The position numbers and the translations under genes were made by a program. From Apiospora phragmitis (lineage: Eukaryota > Ascomycota > Sordariomycetes > Amphisphaeriales > Apiosporaceae): 64,000 nt of DNA. The notes beneath the pieces were generated by a model, which was not told where the DNA came from, searched no databases, and was given only the letters and a program-made list of their open reading frames with translations. The DNA is taken from positions 558,001 to 622,000 of the forward strand of contig JAQQWL010000008.1 of assembly GCA_038363925.1 (NCBI GenBank). Direction: 5' to 3'. Positions 1 to 11,676 of this stretch are shown here, in pieces (within the stretch, counting starts at the first letter, position 1; each line of letters starts with the position of its first letter).

Positions 1-384
1 GAATGCTACTTCCCATTACCAATTTCCGAGACCAGCTCTACCATGTGCCTACTGCTTCAGACTGATATGCTCGTCCCGGCAAGTAGGTACTGACCTGGGA
101 AGTTGCAACACATGAGCTCGAGTAAGTTGAGATCATTCGCAAGCCGTAATGCAACGGCCGGCTCTTGAAATAGAGCTGAGCTGCTCGACCATCTCCCCTT
201 TATGTTCATCACCAAGATATTTTGGTTCTGTCACTGGAAATAACTCCATCTCCTATTGCTTTTAGTCTCTTTGGACTTCTTGTTTTGGTCAGTTGGATTC
301 TTTTTGGAGATCAGCACTTATATCTCTGCTTCACACCACTCAACCCGAGCAAATTCTCACCATCAGCCAAGTTCTTCCATCCGC
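1..384. other. Upstream region of the WSC gene
   Basis: No gene is recognised here. It is the 5' flank of the plus-strand WSC gene. An in-frame ATG at 256 would add 43 residues to that protein, but these are hydrophobic and then His/Ser-rich. The ATG at 385, followed directly by a clean signal-anchor, is a better start, so most of this stretch is probably promoter and 5' leader. Confidence 0.5.
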
Positions 385-2870
385 ATGGCTCCCAGTTCTC
401 CCTCTCAGGGGATATTGAGACTTGGTGTAGTAGTAGTAGCCATCTTGGTCCTTTTCTTCTACATTACATCTAACATCAGCAGTCGCTCGGCCGTCGAACT
501 GCTACGAGGCCAAGGTCTCGTTCCCGAGTCTTCCTTTCCGCTTGGCCAAAATGAAGCCCCTAATATCCGCCAGTCCACCAAGGGACGACACGTCGAACGC
601 GATATAGGTGATCTCACAAACAGGAACGATGTTGTGCCCGGAATTCCATCAAGTCTCCAGCATGGCTTTGCCAGCGCCTTTCCGTCGGTGGCTCCTTTGT
701 CTCTACTCGTGCCCGATGTTGTCGACCTCTCTTCAGTACTCACGAACTTTCCCGCGCTTGGCCCGAGTACTGGAGCCCTTATGGTCTCAGAAGTCACTGT
801 TGAGTCCTTTGAGGGCAGTCTCCAAACTGCAGCGGGCAGTGCCCTAGCTGGAATTGCAGGTGTTGGCTCACTGCCCACGGCGCAACTCTCTGCTTCATCG
901 CCCAGCACGGTTGCTAGCGTTGGCAGCCCAGAGTCCGCTCCGGCCGGCGGATCTCTCACACCCGATAGAAATTCGCCCACACCTCGCTCTCCGGAAGGCA
1001 CGGTAGCCGGTGGGTCGTGGACGGGCGGCGGCAACAAGCCCTTATCCACAGGAAGTCCGGCAGTAACAGCTAACCCCGGAGGTAAGAAGCCGATGATGCT
1101 ACATTACGGGACGCGGGACTGAACTTGGCTGTAGCATCCGTTCCTACTGGTACCGTTTCCATCACAGCTACTACTGGTGGTCAAGGGTCAGGCACTATTA
1201 CTATCACCAACACAGTGTACATGTGGGTTCTAGCAAGGCCGTTCTTAACAAAGAGTGGTTGCTGACTTTCGGACAGGGCCGGTGTGACATCTATCTCCGC
1301 GGTCTCAATAAACTTTCCGTGTCCAGCTCCGTCACCTTGCTCGGCATGCCCGCAGACGTGCAACTGCCCCTTGGAGACAAGCGAGCCGAAAACATGCAAT
1401 TGTCCTACGCAAACAGTTGAATCGCAAACGTGCAACTACCCTCTGCAATCGATCGAACCACATACTTGCAACTGTCCTGTGCAGACATGCGGTTCGCAAA
1501 CGACGATGACGACTCCAGCTGTTCAAGGGACGGGCAGTGGGCCTTGCCCTGAGTCCGGTTATACTTGCGCTGACTGCATCGGCGGCTGGTTCTGTCCGCC
1601 ACCGCAGACACCGGCGCAGTCGGGGCCAAATGGCTGCTTTGGCTGGGCATGCGCTCACTGCAGTGGTGGATGGTTTTGCGTTCCCAAACCAACCGATAAG
1701 GATTCTGCGGCCTCGAGCACGGCAGTATCAAGCCCTGCTGCTGCAGCACCACCACTTCTGCGTCGCCCTTCGACGACGGCCACTACACAATCGGCTGGGG
1801 CCAAGCCGACTATCCAAAACTACGCTTCAGGATGGACATACGCAGGATGCTGGGCAGATCAGCCCCATCAGCCGGTGCTGGTTGGGCCATCAAAAGCCAA
1901 TTTTGGACATCCTCTCACCAACGAAATTTGCGTCCGGCATTGCTTAGTCACCGGCTACACCCTCGCCGCGACATCGTTCGGCGACCGGTGCTTTTGCGGT
2001 CAGTTCCTCAATGGCACGCAGAAGCTCGAGGCCGAATCCCAATGCTCGACGCCTTGCGCCGGCGACGAGGCTCAGGTCTGCGGTGGCAGCTGGGCCCTGA
2101 GTTGCTACAGCCCGGATGGCCAGGCACGGGGCTGGGCGCAGTTCGGCGAACAGCCGAACCCCGATGTGTTGGATCCGCCCACGGTGCTGAGCCTGGCCGT
2201 TGGGGGTGTCGGGGTGACCGTCGTGACGACGCCAAACAACATATTCCCGACGCAGGGTGCAGATTTGGGCCAGCTGCAGAGCCAATATGGCCTGTCAACG
2301 CAGCAGTCCAAGGCAGTTCTGCCAAGCAGGGTAGGTATTCCAGGGCAAGACAGCCCGATTTCTTCGCCAGGCCGGTCATACTCCAACCCAACCATTGGTA
2401 ATGGGGCAGGTACTCCCTCTCCGAAGCTTGGTGAACAAGGAGGCACTCCTTCATCATCCAGCGGGGGAACTGGACCATGTCCAACGGCACCAACGACGAC
2501 TATGAACACTTCGCCCTGCGCAAGTACGGGCCTAAACGCGCCAAATGCTGACCCACTAAATAATGTAACGAGCAGTGATGGCTTGACAATTTCTGGAGTC
2601 GAATCGAATCCAACTCTGACGTTGAAGCCTGGAGGCAGCAGTGTAGGTACCTTGTCCACATCTGTCAATGGGCAATCTGGTACGCCAAGTAACGGATCGA
2701 CCACAGAACCAGACGGCGGAACCACATCAAGTCCCGGTGCTGGAGGTGGTATAGCTCCTAGGGGAGGTCACTCTACCACCATCAATCAAGGACAAGATAA
2801 GACGCCTTTAGGCAATGGTCAAGCACCGCTCTCGGACGGCTACTCCTGGCCATCGGGGATGGTGCCCTAA
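385..2870 (+). CDS. WSC-domain cysteine-rich protein with N-terminal membrane anchor
   Basis: Three exons are inferred: 385-1081, 1135-1216 and 1277-2870. The introns are 53 nt (donor GTAAGA) and 60 nt (donor GTACAT, acceptor GGACAG). Phases match exactly and give 790 aa. Residues about 10-28 are a strongly hydrophobic signal-anchor. A Ser/Thr/Pro/Gly-rich stretch follows, typical of O-glycosylated wall-spanning stalks. Residues 287-334 are four 12-residue TCN[CY]P repeats. Residues about 354-396 hold two copies of a CxxC..GGWFC module. Residues about 445-537 are a WSC domain (GWTYAGCW start, CxC, CAGDxxxxCGG, CYS end). The tail after 537 is low-complexity Ser/Thr/Gly-rich. WSC domains are carbohydrate-binding modules found in yeast wall-stress sensors and fungal secreted enzymes. 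No catalytic domain or C-terminal second membrane segment is visible, so this is not a classic Wsc sensor. A cell-surface or wall glycan-binding role is inferred. Confidence 0.82.
1356..1499 (+). repeat. Four tandem 12-residue Cys repeats inside the WSC protein
   Basis: Translation in the coding frame gives four consecutive units of exactly 12 residues, each beginning TCNCP or TCNYP and ending in a short Glu/Gln/Ser segment. The DNA repeat unit is 36 bp. Three units keep both cysteines and one has Cys replaced by Tyr. Such period-exact repeats change length easily by slippage or unequal crossing over. Confidence 0.85.
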
Positions 2871-3739
2871 GGCGATGTTCCACTGGTCACAACACTAGCA
2901 CGTGTGCTCTCGTTGAAAGCAGCCAAGATGGCGCAGGCTTCTAGTACAATTGCACCGCGTGGGACGGACCTTGTCTTGACAAACGAAAGGGGCGCTGGCT
3001 CCCACGTTGTTCAGACAGCGCCCCCAAGCTTGGGATGGGACAGAGGGCGTAGGACAGATTGATTGGGGATGTACTAGTTGGCGTCTAGACTATACATGTC
3101 TGTCGTCTTTAGGAATGGACAGGTTGCTCCGTGCAACATCAACATGTAGCTAGGAGTTTTGGGAGCATATCTTACTAGTTGAGGTTATGCAATGGGCGAG
3201 GAAGCCTTCGTTAGCTTTTGTACGTAGTAAAATATGACGTCAAGGTCTGGTTGAAGTACTTATTCAAGGGCCAAAAGGGGCATTAGAGTTGGGGATAACT
3301 ACCTAACGTAGTTGATTGATCAAATTGCTTGGTGTCTATTAATATCCAGGTATTCCCCTGAAGCCGTGAACTGATTAGGTAGTTCTTTCCTTCTCCTACC
3401 GTGTAATGTGAGAGGCGGCGTGCCTAGTGCGTCGGGCAGTTCAGCTCGCCTAAAATAGCGGCTGGCTGAGATCCAACCTCACCTCGCATTCCCCGACTTG
3501 TAACACCCAATCAATATATGGGTGTTTGCTGGTCTTGGCACCTCACGGCGACACTTTACCACCTCATGCGCTGCTTCTTTTGACATGATTATGATTATGC
3601 GCCTGATGATGGAACAGTGTCTATACTCCATTGCGCATTTTCGAAACAATCAAATAACGATGCCACTCCGGCATTCATTGGCAAGATCTGATTCGGCCTA
3701 TCAGGAGAAGAAAAACGTCATCTGCGCTAAGACAGGCTG
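2871..3739. other. Intergenic region between the WSC and SGNH genes
   Basis: I see no gene here. It contains the 3' flank of the WSC gene and the promoter of the downstream plus-strand SGNH-like gene. The short reading frame at 3522-3740 has no recognisable domain and ends at the SGNH start, so it is treated as non-coding. Confidence 0.5.
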
Positions 3740-4901
3740 ATGATGTTGTCGCGATATCGGGTCGCCGGTGCGTCGCTCGCCGCACGGTGGCAACAGCTAA
3801 ACGGCTGCTCTCGTTTCTTGATGGTAGCAACGGGGCTCATTACGCTGCTTGGTATGCTATGTCTTTTTGTCGTTAGGTTGTTGACTTCAACCTCCAAAAG
3901 CCTGGACACACGTTGCTAACATGCGGTCACTGTGCTTGTATAGCGTTGCTGTCGCGGCTCAGCGGCCCTGTCGACGTCCATGATGTGCAATCCCAGATCA
4001 CCAACAACCTGCCGTGGCACGGCCGCGAAAATGCGACCCTTGCCGGTGGCATCCCGATCCGTCTCATGTTCATCGGTGATTCCGTTACCCTCGGCGATCC
4101 CGAACAGGCGGGCTATCGTAAACAGATCCGTGACTGGATCGTGGGATTGGGAAACCCGGTGAACTGTGTGGGCAGTGTCAGTGCTATTCCCTTGCCTTGT
4201 CTTTTGTTTGATATGCTTCCCGTAGCGTGTGTTTGTCTATATTGATCCTCATCTAATATGTTGCGTGTCTGTTTCAGAACCGGTTCGGCCATCTGAAGGA
4301 TAACGATGTCGAGGCCTTCACTGCGCGGCGCGTCAAAGACCTAACTGCCGGCCTACCCTCCATCGTCCCGCAGACCCGCCCGAACCTCGTCCTCGTCCAC
4401 GCCGGCGCATCCGACTGCTTCCACGACCCGGCGCAGGGGTCAGCGCACGCCTTGGACCATACCCAAGCGCTCGCCGAGTATCTCTTCGAAGCCGGCGATA
4501 CTGCCCACGATGGTGGCGATAACGATAACACAAAAGTGAACACGACGGCGACGGCTGCGGCGATGGTGACTGTCATCTTATCTACGCTCGTCACGTCGTC
4601 GGACCCCGAGTTCGAGCGCTGTATCCAGAGCTTCAACGCGCAGATCCGGCAGGTAGTCACAGACCTCGCGCGCGAGGGCCGCCATATTGCCCTTGCTGAG
4701 ATGCATCGGGATCAGGGACTACCCGGCCGTCCGGGCCTCGAGGTAATCCAGACCGATGGGATGCTCCCTACGAGCGACGGGTGGCGCATGATGGGTGAAG
4801 TACTCAAACAGACTATCCGCGAAGTTGAACACAAGGGATGGCTGAAAGCGCCGGTCGACAACGGAATACCGGCTGATGGGGATACGGAGAAGAGAGGGTA
4901 G
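3740..4901 (+). CDS. SGNH/GDSL-hydrolase-like protein, catalytic His replaced
   Basis: Three exons, 3740-3851, 3944-4176 and 4278-4901, give 322 aa with consistent phases. Intron 1 has donor GTATGC, branch GCTAAC and acceptor TATAG. Intron 2 starts GTCAGT and ends TTTCAG. Start codons at 3740 and 3743 are adjacent. Residues about 26-40 form a signal-anchor. Block I of the SGNH family is clear (FIGDSVTLG, Ser84), followed by a block II-like VGS...KDNDVEAF. Block III reads GASDC (158-162) where the family normally has GxND, so the oxyanion Asn is Ser. Block V reads TDGMLP, Asp275 kept but the catalytic His three residues later is Leu278. Family members are secreted esterases or carbohydrate deacetylases. 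With Asn and His both missing, hydrolase activity is doubtful and it may be a pseudoenzyme or a decaying gene. Confidence 0.8.
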
Positions 4902-5350
4902 TAACTGAGGAGGATTACATAAGATCATGCCTAAGGTCTCGGCAACAGCAACTTGGACACACGCATTCGGAAAGACTTTTATCGCTTGTAGCTTGGCGAA
5001 ATGTTCATGTGCCGAGTTTTTGCCAATGCACCACATTGCGATCTTTGGTAATTTACGACAGACAGGTCAGGGGCAAAGGCCTACATGCTGAGTATAAACA
5101 AGTAGCATACGATTTCTACCGTTTTTCAGTGACATTCGGCCCCTCTTGGAGGAACAAAGCATCGCGAGGCAGTAGTAAAGAGTGTGTGTGATGGATGATG
5201 TGGTGTATTTACAAGCAGTGTGTATAGCGACACTGCTTCCATGTCGCTCAACAAATGTATATACAAGAATAATATATGTACAAGCCCTCGGCTGTCATAC
5301 AACTCACGCGTCTCAACTTCCCACTACGTGACGGAAGAGGACTAACGATC
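4902..5350. other. Convergent intergenic region (3' flanks of SGNH and pectin lyase genes)
   Basis: The two flanking genes converge here, so this stretch should hold both 3' untranslated regions and polyadenylation sites. AT-rich ATATATGTA stretches near 5250-5285 could serve the latter. No gene is seen. Confidence 0.5.
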
Positions 5351-6652
5351 TCAGATCTTACCAACACCAGCGCGGTCACGGACGTAGCCGTTGGCGTTGG
5401 CGGCGGTATCGGCGCTGGCGACGTTCTTGCCGCCGAAGTTCTTGAGGAAGCCCGTGTCGGCGCGCGAGAAGGCGCCCGACGAGCCGAAGGCGTTGGCCTG
5501 GCAGCTGCGGCCGAGGGCGCTGCTGCAGGTGCCGCCGCCGTTGGAGACGGTGAAGAGCTGCCCCCCGACGGTGCTGTCGACGGGGTTGACGACGTTCTGG
5601 AAGACGTTGCCCTCGGCCAGGACCATGCCGCCGGCGTCGACCTCGAAGGCGTGGCCCGAGTTGGCGTAGAAGTAGTTGTTGACGGCGTGCACGAGCGCGT
5701 TGCCGGCCGCCTTGGGGCTCCGGCCCGACGTGTGGTGGATGTAGTTGCCCTTGAGCGTCACGAGGTCCGCCGAGCCGGTCACGTAGATGCCCCAGTAGTG
5801 GTGCCCATCGCACGTCGCGCTCCACGAGGTCGAGCCGTCGATCTCCGAGTTGGAGATGGTCACGCGGTTCGAGGCGCTCTCGCCCAGGACGATGTGCTGG
5901 CGGCCGATGAGGGAGGTCTGTCGTGCAGATCCGTGTTAGTCTTTATCCGACCTTTCTTCTTCATATAATTCAAGTCTATCAGTCGCGTTATTCTGCTTTG
6001 CTTACCTTGACGTGGTCGATCCAGATCATGTCGGTGCCGTCCAGAGTGATAGCATCACCACCCCAAACGTATTTGGGGTTGATGTTGGTGATATGGATGT
6101 TCTGGATGATGATGTTCTTGACACCGCTCACGAGTCGCAGACCCTTGCCCTTGATGACACCGACAGTGCCCTGTCCGATCAGACTCTTGTTGGACTTGAC
6201 GGTAATACCGAGTGTGCCGGCCTTGTCGTAGCTGACGGAGACCTTCGGGGCAGACTGCTGGTAGTTATCGCACCAGCCGTTCTGGTTGATGGCGAGCTAA
6301 TTCCGAAGCAATCTTTGTTAGTCAGAAGCTCTTTCTGTCTGGGTTCTCCCTTGTTTATCCCATTATCGACTTACCTGGCAAGCCGACCCGGTACCCCAGG
6401 GGGCGCATCCCAAACCCGAAGCCGTACCCTCGGACCCGGTGAAGTCGAAGGTCTTGGTCAGGACGATGACACGCGCCTGGTTGTCGCCCAGGTATGAGAC
6501 GAGCTCCGCGGTGGTGCTCGGGTAGACAGGGCTGGCGTTACCACCGCCGGTAACGCCCTTGGCGAAACCCTCGGCGGAGCCGACTACGCCGCGGCCGAGG
6601 CCGTCGAGGCCAGGAGCGCGGCGACGGCGCTGATGGAGCTGGCGAGTCTCAT
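5351..6652 (-). CDS. Pectin lyase (PL1), signal peptide frameshifted
   Basis: The enzyme body is in three exons: 6652-6375, 6296-6006 and 5917-5351. The introns are 78 and 88 nt with GTAAG donors, both phase 0. It matches fungal PL1 pectin lyases throughout: [20 protein letters not shown] near the N-terminus, [56 protein letters not shown] and HTSGRSPKA. The Arg in SGRSPK (codon 5722-5720) is the expected catalytic base, and the C-terminus AGVGKI is typical. The enzyme cleaves methyl-esterified homogalacturonan by beta-elimination outside the cell. ATG 6652 starts a clean signal peptide ([16 protein letters not shown]...), but that frame meets TAG at 6586-6584, one base out of register with the mature enzyme. 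The alternative in-frame ATG at 6668 yields no secretion signal. As written, the secreted enzyme is not made. Confidence 0.88.
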
Positions 6653-9600
6653 AATGAATGATCAACAAGTATATGGTAGTAACGAGGGTGGGGATAGGAT
6701 CAACAGATGAGGAGAGTCAGGCTCGGATAGACCAACGCCCGACCGGTGGCGGCGTTATGTACTCGCTGAAGAGATTCTTGAGATCCTTACCATTTTCTTT
6801 CGGAATATCTTCCGTCATGGGACGAACATGATTTCGCGCTCCGGGCTCGGTTGGCTTCAAGGCTCCATAGGTGGAGCTACATTTGCCCGTTTGCCAACCT
6901 GATGGGATTTCCGTCAAGGACAGAATAGATTGGGTGGACGTACATCTTGACATTCTGTTACGAGAGACATCCCACCACTCGTTGAAGCTAGCTGATTCCT
7001 CACGTTACACCCATGTATCCAGTGACCCGGCTCTTGAGGTTACATAGGAGCCGGTGTGTGACAGCGGCGGGTAGTCTCCCGCGTCCATCTCAGCACTGGG
7101 CTAAGCCCTACCAGGGCAGGCGAATGTTACATGTCACAGCTGTTAACCACCTTCCACGAGCGAATATCTATCAGAGACGCAGAAAGGTTGGAGCATCAGC
7201 GGCGCATGTTGCCTGTCCTGGAAAGCCCGTCAACTGATGGCCAACCCGCGTGCCGCTCAGCCTGTTAGTGAAACAGCTAACCTAGATATAAAAGGGACAG
7301 TCGGGCCAAAAAGGGGGGGGTCTTGCGCCGGAACGCCAGGTTTTCCGCCAATGAGATGTTAGTAATTCCTGCCTTGGCTGCGAGAGTGCAGACGAAATTC
7401 TGCGGCCGGGATGCAGCTTCTAGAAAGCCCACCACCCACTGCCGGGAATCGCGGGATTTGCACCTATTCATGGCATCTTTTACTTGGAATCGGCAAGCGG
7501 CAAGGCAGATCAACCTCAATGCGGATGTTGCGCGCATGCCGCGTTCGCCATTGCGGAGTTGCTGCTATCTTCGTTGGGTGAGGGTGGAGAGGTAACGGAA
7601 ATTACTACCGTTTCGACCAGCAACCTTCTCAAGTGGTTACTAATAGTGCGGCGTTTCGACTGAGCTGATTGCCATAAGTTTTGGCCGATTTCTGCATATA
7701 AGCATATAAGCAACAGACTTTAGCGACGTGTTTTAAACCCACCTTCGGCTGATTTTGTGCTTATTTAATTTAGCGAGAAACACTTCCTTTTATCGACCGG
7801 CTAATCATATCGACGAACTTAGCTGAATGGCAATAGTATGCCTACGACTCTACATACATATGTTTAACTCCCCAAGCCAGGTATTACAGTAGTGTAAAGC
7901 ATAGCTTTCGCACCAAAATATAGTGTGTGACCGATGTTTTCCAAAAACATCGTCCCATCTGTATGAACCTATCTGATGTGCTGGAAGGCCTGAACACCGG
8001 GAGGTTGACCAATCGCAGCAGGCTGCTTTTGATCCCTTGGGGATTCCGGGCTCACTTGGTGTGTTTCCTTCACAACCAGCCCGAACAAGTCAATATCGCA
8101 GCAATTAGCGCCATACTTCATGCAAGAGTAAAATTTGCCTTGCTAGGTAGTATAAGCTGCTGAATAGCTGAATCCTGGCTGAATCGAGTGCTTTTGGTGA
8201 GTGTGGTATTGCTCGCGCTCGTCCCTCGACGCTCCGGATGAACGCTGTCTCTATTCCGACGGCAGCACGGAGGAGGCCATTACCGTACGGACGAGGCCGT
8301 GGTGACGTCGACGATATCTCGAAAGTATTAAAAATCGGAATGAGCTGGCTTCTGGCTGGCTGAATGAAAGCAGCTAGATTCGGCTGAATTGGGGAGAAAA
8401 TCGATTCACCAGATGCAAATTCAGCGGATGAAACACGGCCTAAGCCTCAAACACTAAGGGGCACATCTACAGTAAGCCTTGGAAGTTGGTGCGCGACAGG
8501 ACTAGACACGATCGTTTGTTGAAGGCGGAGAGAAAGAAGAGGGTAAAAAGATTATACATACACACATCATGTACGAAAAGGGCAAGGTATGCAAGGTATC
8601 TGTCTATGGCGGCAATGTGGATGAGCCACTAGGTTACCTGCGGCAAAACGACTAAAATAACATACAACACCGGGGATTCGCTGCTCGTCACCGACACAAC
8701 TACTAATCCGGCTGTCACCTGCTTATATATGGGAGAGCGGACGGGATCCCTAGCTGTCAGGTGCATGTGGTCGTATGTGCTGTTGTGATGCTGTAATGGC
8801 TTTCATATAGCTCATCATGGCTGACACCGAGCCCAGGCAGTTGGCTGTAAATGCCGGCTTACCAAATCAGACCGAGCCTCGTACAAGGTAGCGAGGCGCA
8901 TTCTTATGCACATATCAGTGCCAGCGCCGACGGCAGACATATCTCAGTGGAGGCACTTGTGCACATATGTACAAGCAAGCAGTGGAGTACCACAAAGCTC
9001 CCCGAACTTACATACGCCGTATACTCAGTAGATGTATGGCCAAACATATATCGGACAGTGGAAGTATGCTGACTACTTAATTCCAGCCTATCAAGAGCTT
9101 AGTGAAGGTTGTTATGTGAGTACATCCAGATTCCAGGTTGCTGAGAGCACAATAGGAACACTGCATGCAACTTGCCCACGTTCCGGGTCAGACCTTCTGC
9201 CACCCATGGCCACGCTGAGACAGACGGATACGATTGAACTGTATGAAGCACCCGAATGAAGCAACACCTGGGGATTGGGATAGGCAGGCAGTGCGGCTTG
9301 CTGTCCAGAAGACCCTGAAGCCCTTATTACAGTTCCATCTCCCGTTTATAATCTTGCTCGAGGCTGATATGATGGGGGCTGAGCTCAGTTCCACCAACAA
9401 AGTCGAGTCAAAGCCAACCATGTAGCTATTCACGCCCGGGCTCGCTGGCGACCAAGAGAGTACATGGGCGGGTAGGTGGGTTAGCCCGAGAATGCACGAC
9501 ATGTGCAAAGACCGCAAGACCGGGTTGTACGGGAGAGTATGGAATACACGGCCAAATCCCTACCAGCACATATGTTTAGCATACAACTGGGGGTGAATGC

Positions 9601-11676
9601 CAGCACCGACACCGACACCACCTCCCATGTCATACCCTCTCATGCGTTGGCAAGATCAACAATGCCATACCGCTCCTCCGCCGATTTCTAGATCAGGCTG
9701 AACCGGAAGAGGGGGCGTGGGCTTAGGCTTGAGGCGTCGAGCTCCTCCATATACCGCTACTTCCAGAACCTCCGTGGAGAACATGGTATGGTCCATGGAA
9801 GGGTAATGCAAGATGAAAGCTTTGCTTGTCATTTGTCAGTATGAATTACTTTTCGTAATATGCGACTGCCTGATCTGAAGTCTGTAAGTTTGCAACGGAG
9901 CCTATCAGAGACTTCTGATAAGTTTCGTTCTCAACATAGCGACAATCTAGTGGAACACACTTGTTAGAGGGCTGTCTTCTAAGTTCTCACATCTGCCTCT
10001 GCCCCCTTTGTTCCAGATCTAGAAGATTAAAAGGTCCCGAGAATTCGTTTTCCGGAAGATGCCAGGTGATCGGTGAATCTCAGGTCTCAATCAGAAAGAC
10101 ATGATGTCACTTCCTGTGAGTGACAGACAGTTGAGACCCGACGAGATAAGACAGTCGGTTTTCGACCAGCGTACCGCGCCACCGGTCAAGGCCAACCTCT
10201 GGATATTAAAGTGTTCCAACCTCTCGTCCTTGAACAATGACCGACCGACCTTTCCCAAATTCCTTGGCTTGTTGGGTCTGGTAGGCTCCAATATCACCAC
10301 ATACTGTCTGGAGTTTTCTGGCCCAGACCGATACTTTACGGACGTGATCCTCCCTCCGTATCAAAGCGCTCTTTCTGCACAGTACAGTTCGGGGTCCTCA
10401 AGGGAAGTCGGTCGGCGAGGGGTGGATCATCCTGATGGCAAGCTAATGCAAATGGACTGGAGGAGTTCATCCAAATGTGGTTCAAATCTCAATCTGCATT
10501 TCATCCGAAGAGACATGTTAACATTAACATAAGGGGGAATGATGCCAACACGTCAACCAGCGTGGAGATTTGATTAACAGAAATCCTGCAGAGCCGTGAT
10601 TGGGCAGAAATTGAAATTACGGTGAGTTGTCATTGGATCATCTTCATGCACGTCCAGGGATAGTACCAGCCAATAAAATGAGACGGATATTGGCTAAGCA
10701 TCACCCATGCTAGGGGATCCATGAGCCAAGTCAGTTCGGACGACAGATAGTAGTAGTCTCAAAATGTCAAATGTGAGGTTTTCGATATTCAATTTGCAAA
10801 CTAGGTCTGTCACAGGTAGTATCGGAGAAAAATGTCTTGCAGAGTTTTTATCCTCTTGATTGCCTATTTGCGTTCTGCGGCAAAGCAAAAAAAAAGAATG
10901 CTCATCCGCCTGGCATTCGCCGTAGACAACTCCCATGAGCGAAACCCCCCATCCATTGCCCCTGTGTGTTTGTGCTAACCATAGCCATGCCACCCACGAC
11001 CATTAGTACTCCCGAGAAGAGTAGTAGTAGAGGCCTATTGTGCGGTGCCGTGGCCCATGGTGCTTCACTGAAAATGGGGCCCCAAACGCCTTCCAGAAGA
11101 TATTATCTCGAACCATGCGAGATTCTCCCAAGAAGCCATTCTGGTAGGACGCCGCCTGTAGAAAAAATGTCGACCCCTTTTTGCTTCCTGTCCTCCGCGA
11201 GAAGGTCACAAATTGCCCATGTTTCTTTCTCTTTTTCCACAACGCTTCCGCTCGTTGCCAGCCGAGATCTTTGTACCTCTGTACGTGCTCAACCACTTCG
11301 AGCTTCGCCCCTTTAGATGTTCCCGTGCAAATGGATGCGCTGTAGTTGGCCGAATGTCGTCTGGCCAGATCGCTTTCGTTCAATACTAAATGGGGAATCG
11401 GATTTTTTTTGTGGTCGAAGGTCTTGCCGTTTCTCTTTTTCGTGGCGCAAAACAGGCGCTCAATGGGTATGACCAAGAAAAACAAATCAAACAAAGTCGC
11501 TAATGCAATGGGGAAATATTCCTGAACCGTCAATTTATGCAATCTTTTTTCTTCCGTTGTACACTGTGTCCATGCGATGGTGTCGAGAAAAGTGTCGGTG
11601 CAGCCTTAAGCGCAAGACACGAAGCCCGTATAGGGCGGAGGCGGTCAAGGGGGACGAGTTTGACCATGCCGCGAGA
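6653..11676. other. Five-kb interval without a recognised gene
   Basis: The left end is the pectin lyase promoter. The right end is the 3' flank of the cyclin gene. Reading frames here (up to 143 aa at 10101-10532 and 179 aa at 11003-11542 on the minus strand) show no domain I recognise and no convincing splice partners. A cluster of GCTGAAT words lies at 7.8-8.4 kb. Base composition is ordinary, without RIP. Confidence 0.5.

Noticed and set aside
256..384. Upstream in-frame ATG extending the WSC protein by 43 residues
   Set aside because: The ATG at 385 is followed directly by a clean signal-anchor, and the extension has no coherent feature.
459..1049. 196-aa minus-strand frame opposite the WSC first exon
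   Set aside because: Shadow of the plus-strand coding sequence; no domain or splice context.
3913..3943. ATG at 3913 as start of the SGNH protein
   Set aside because: It lies within an intron with perfect CTAAC branch and TATAG acceptor; the 3740 exon supplies a membrane anchor in phase.
5276..5968. 230-aa plus-strand frame over the pectin lyase
   Set aside because: Gly/Val/Asp-rich antisense shadow of the GC-rich third exon of the lyase.
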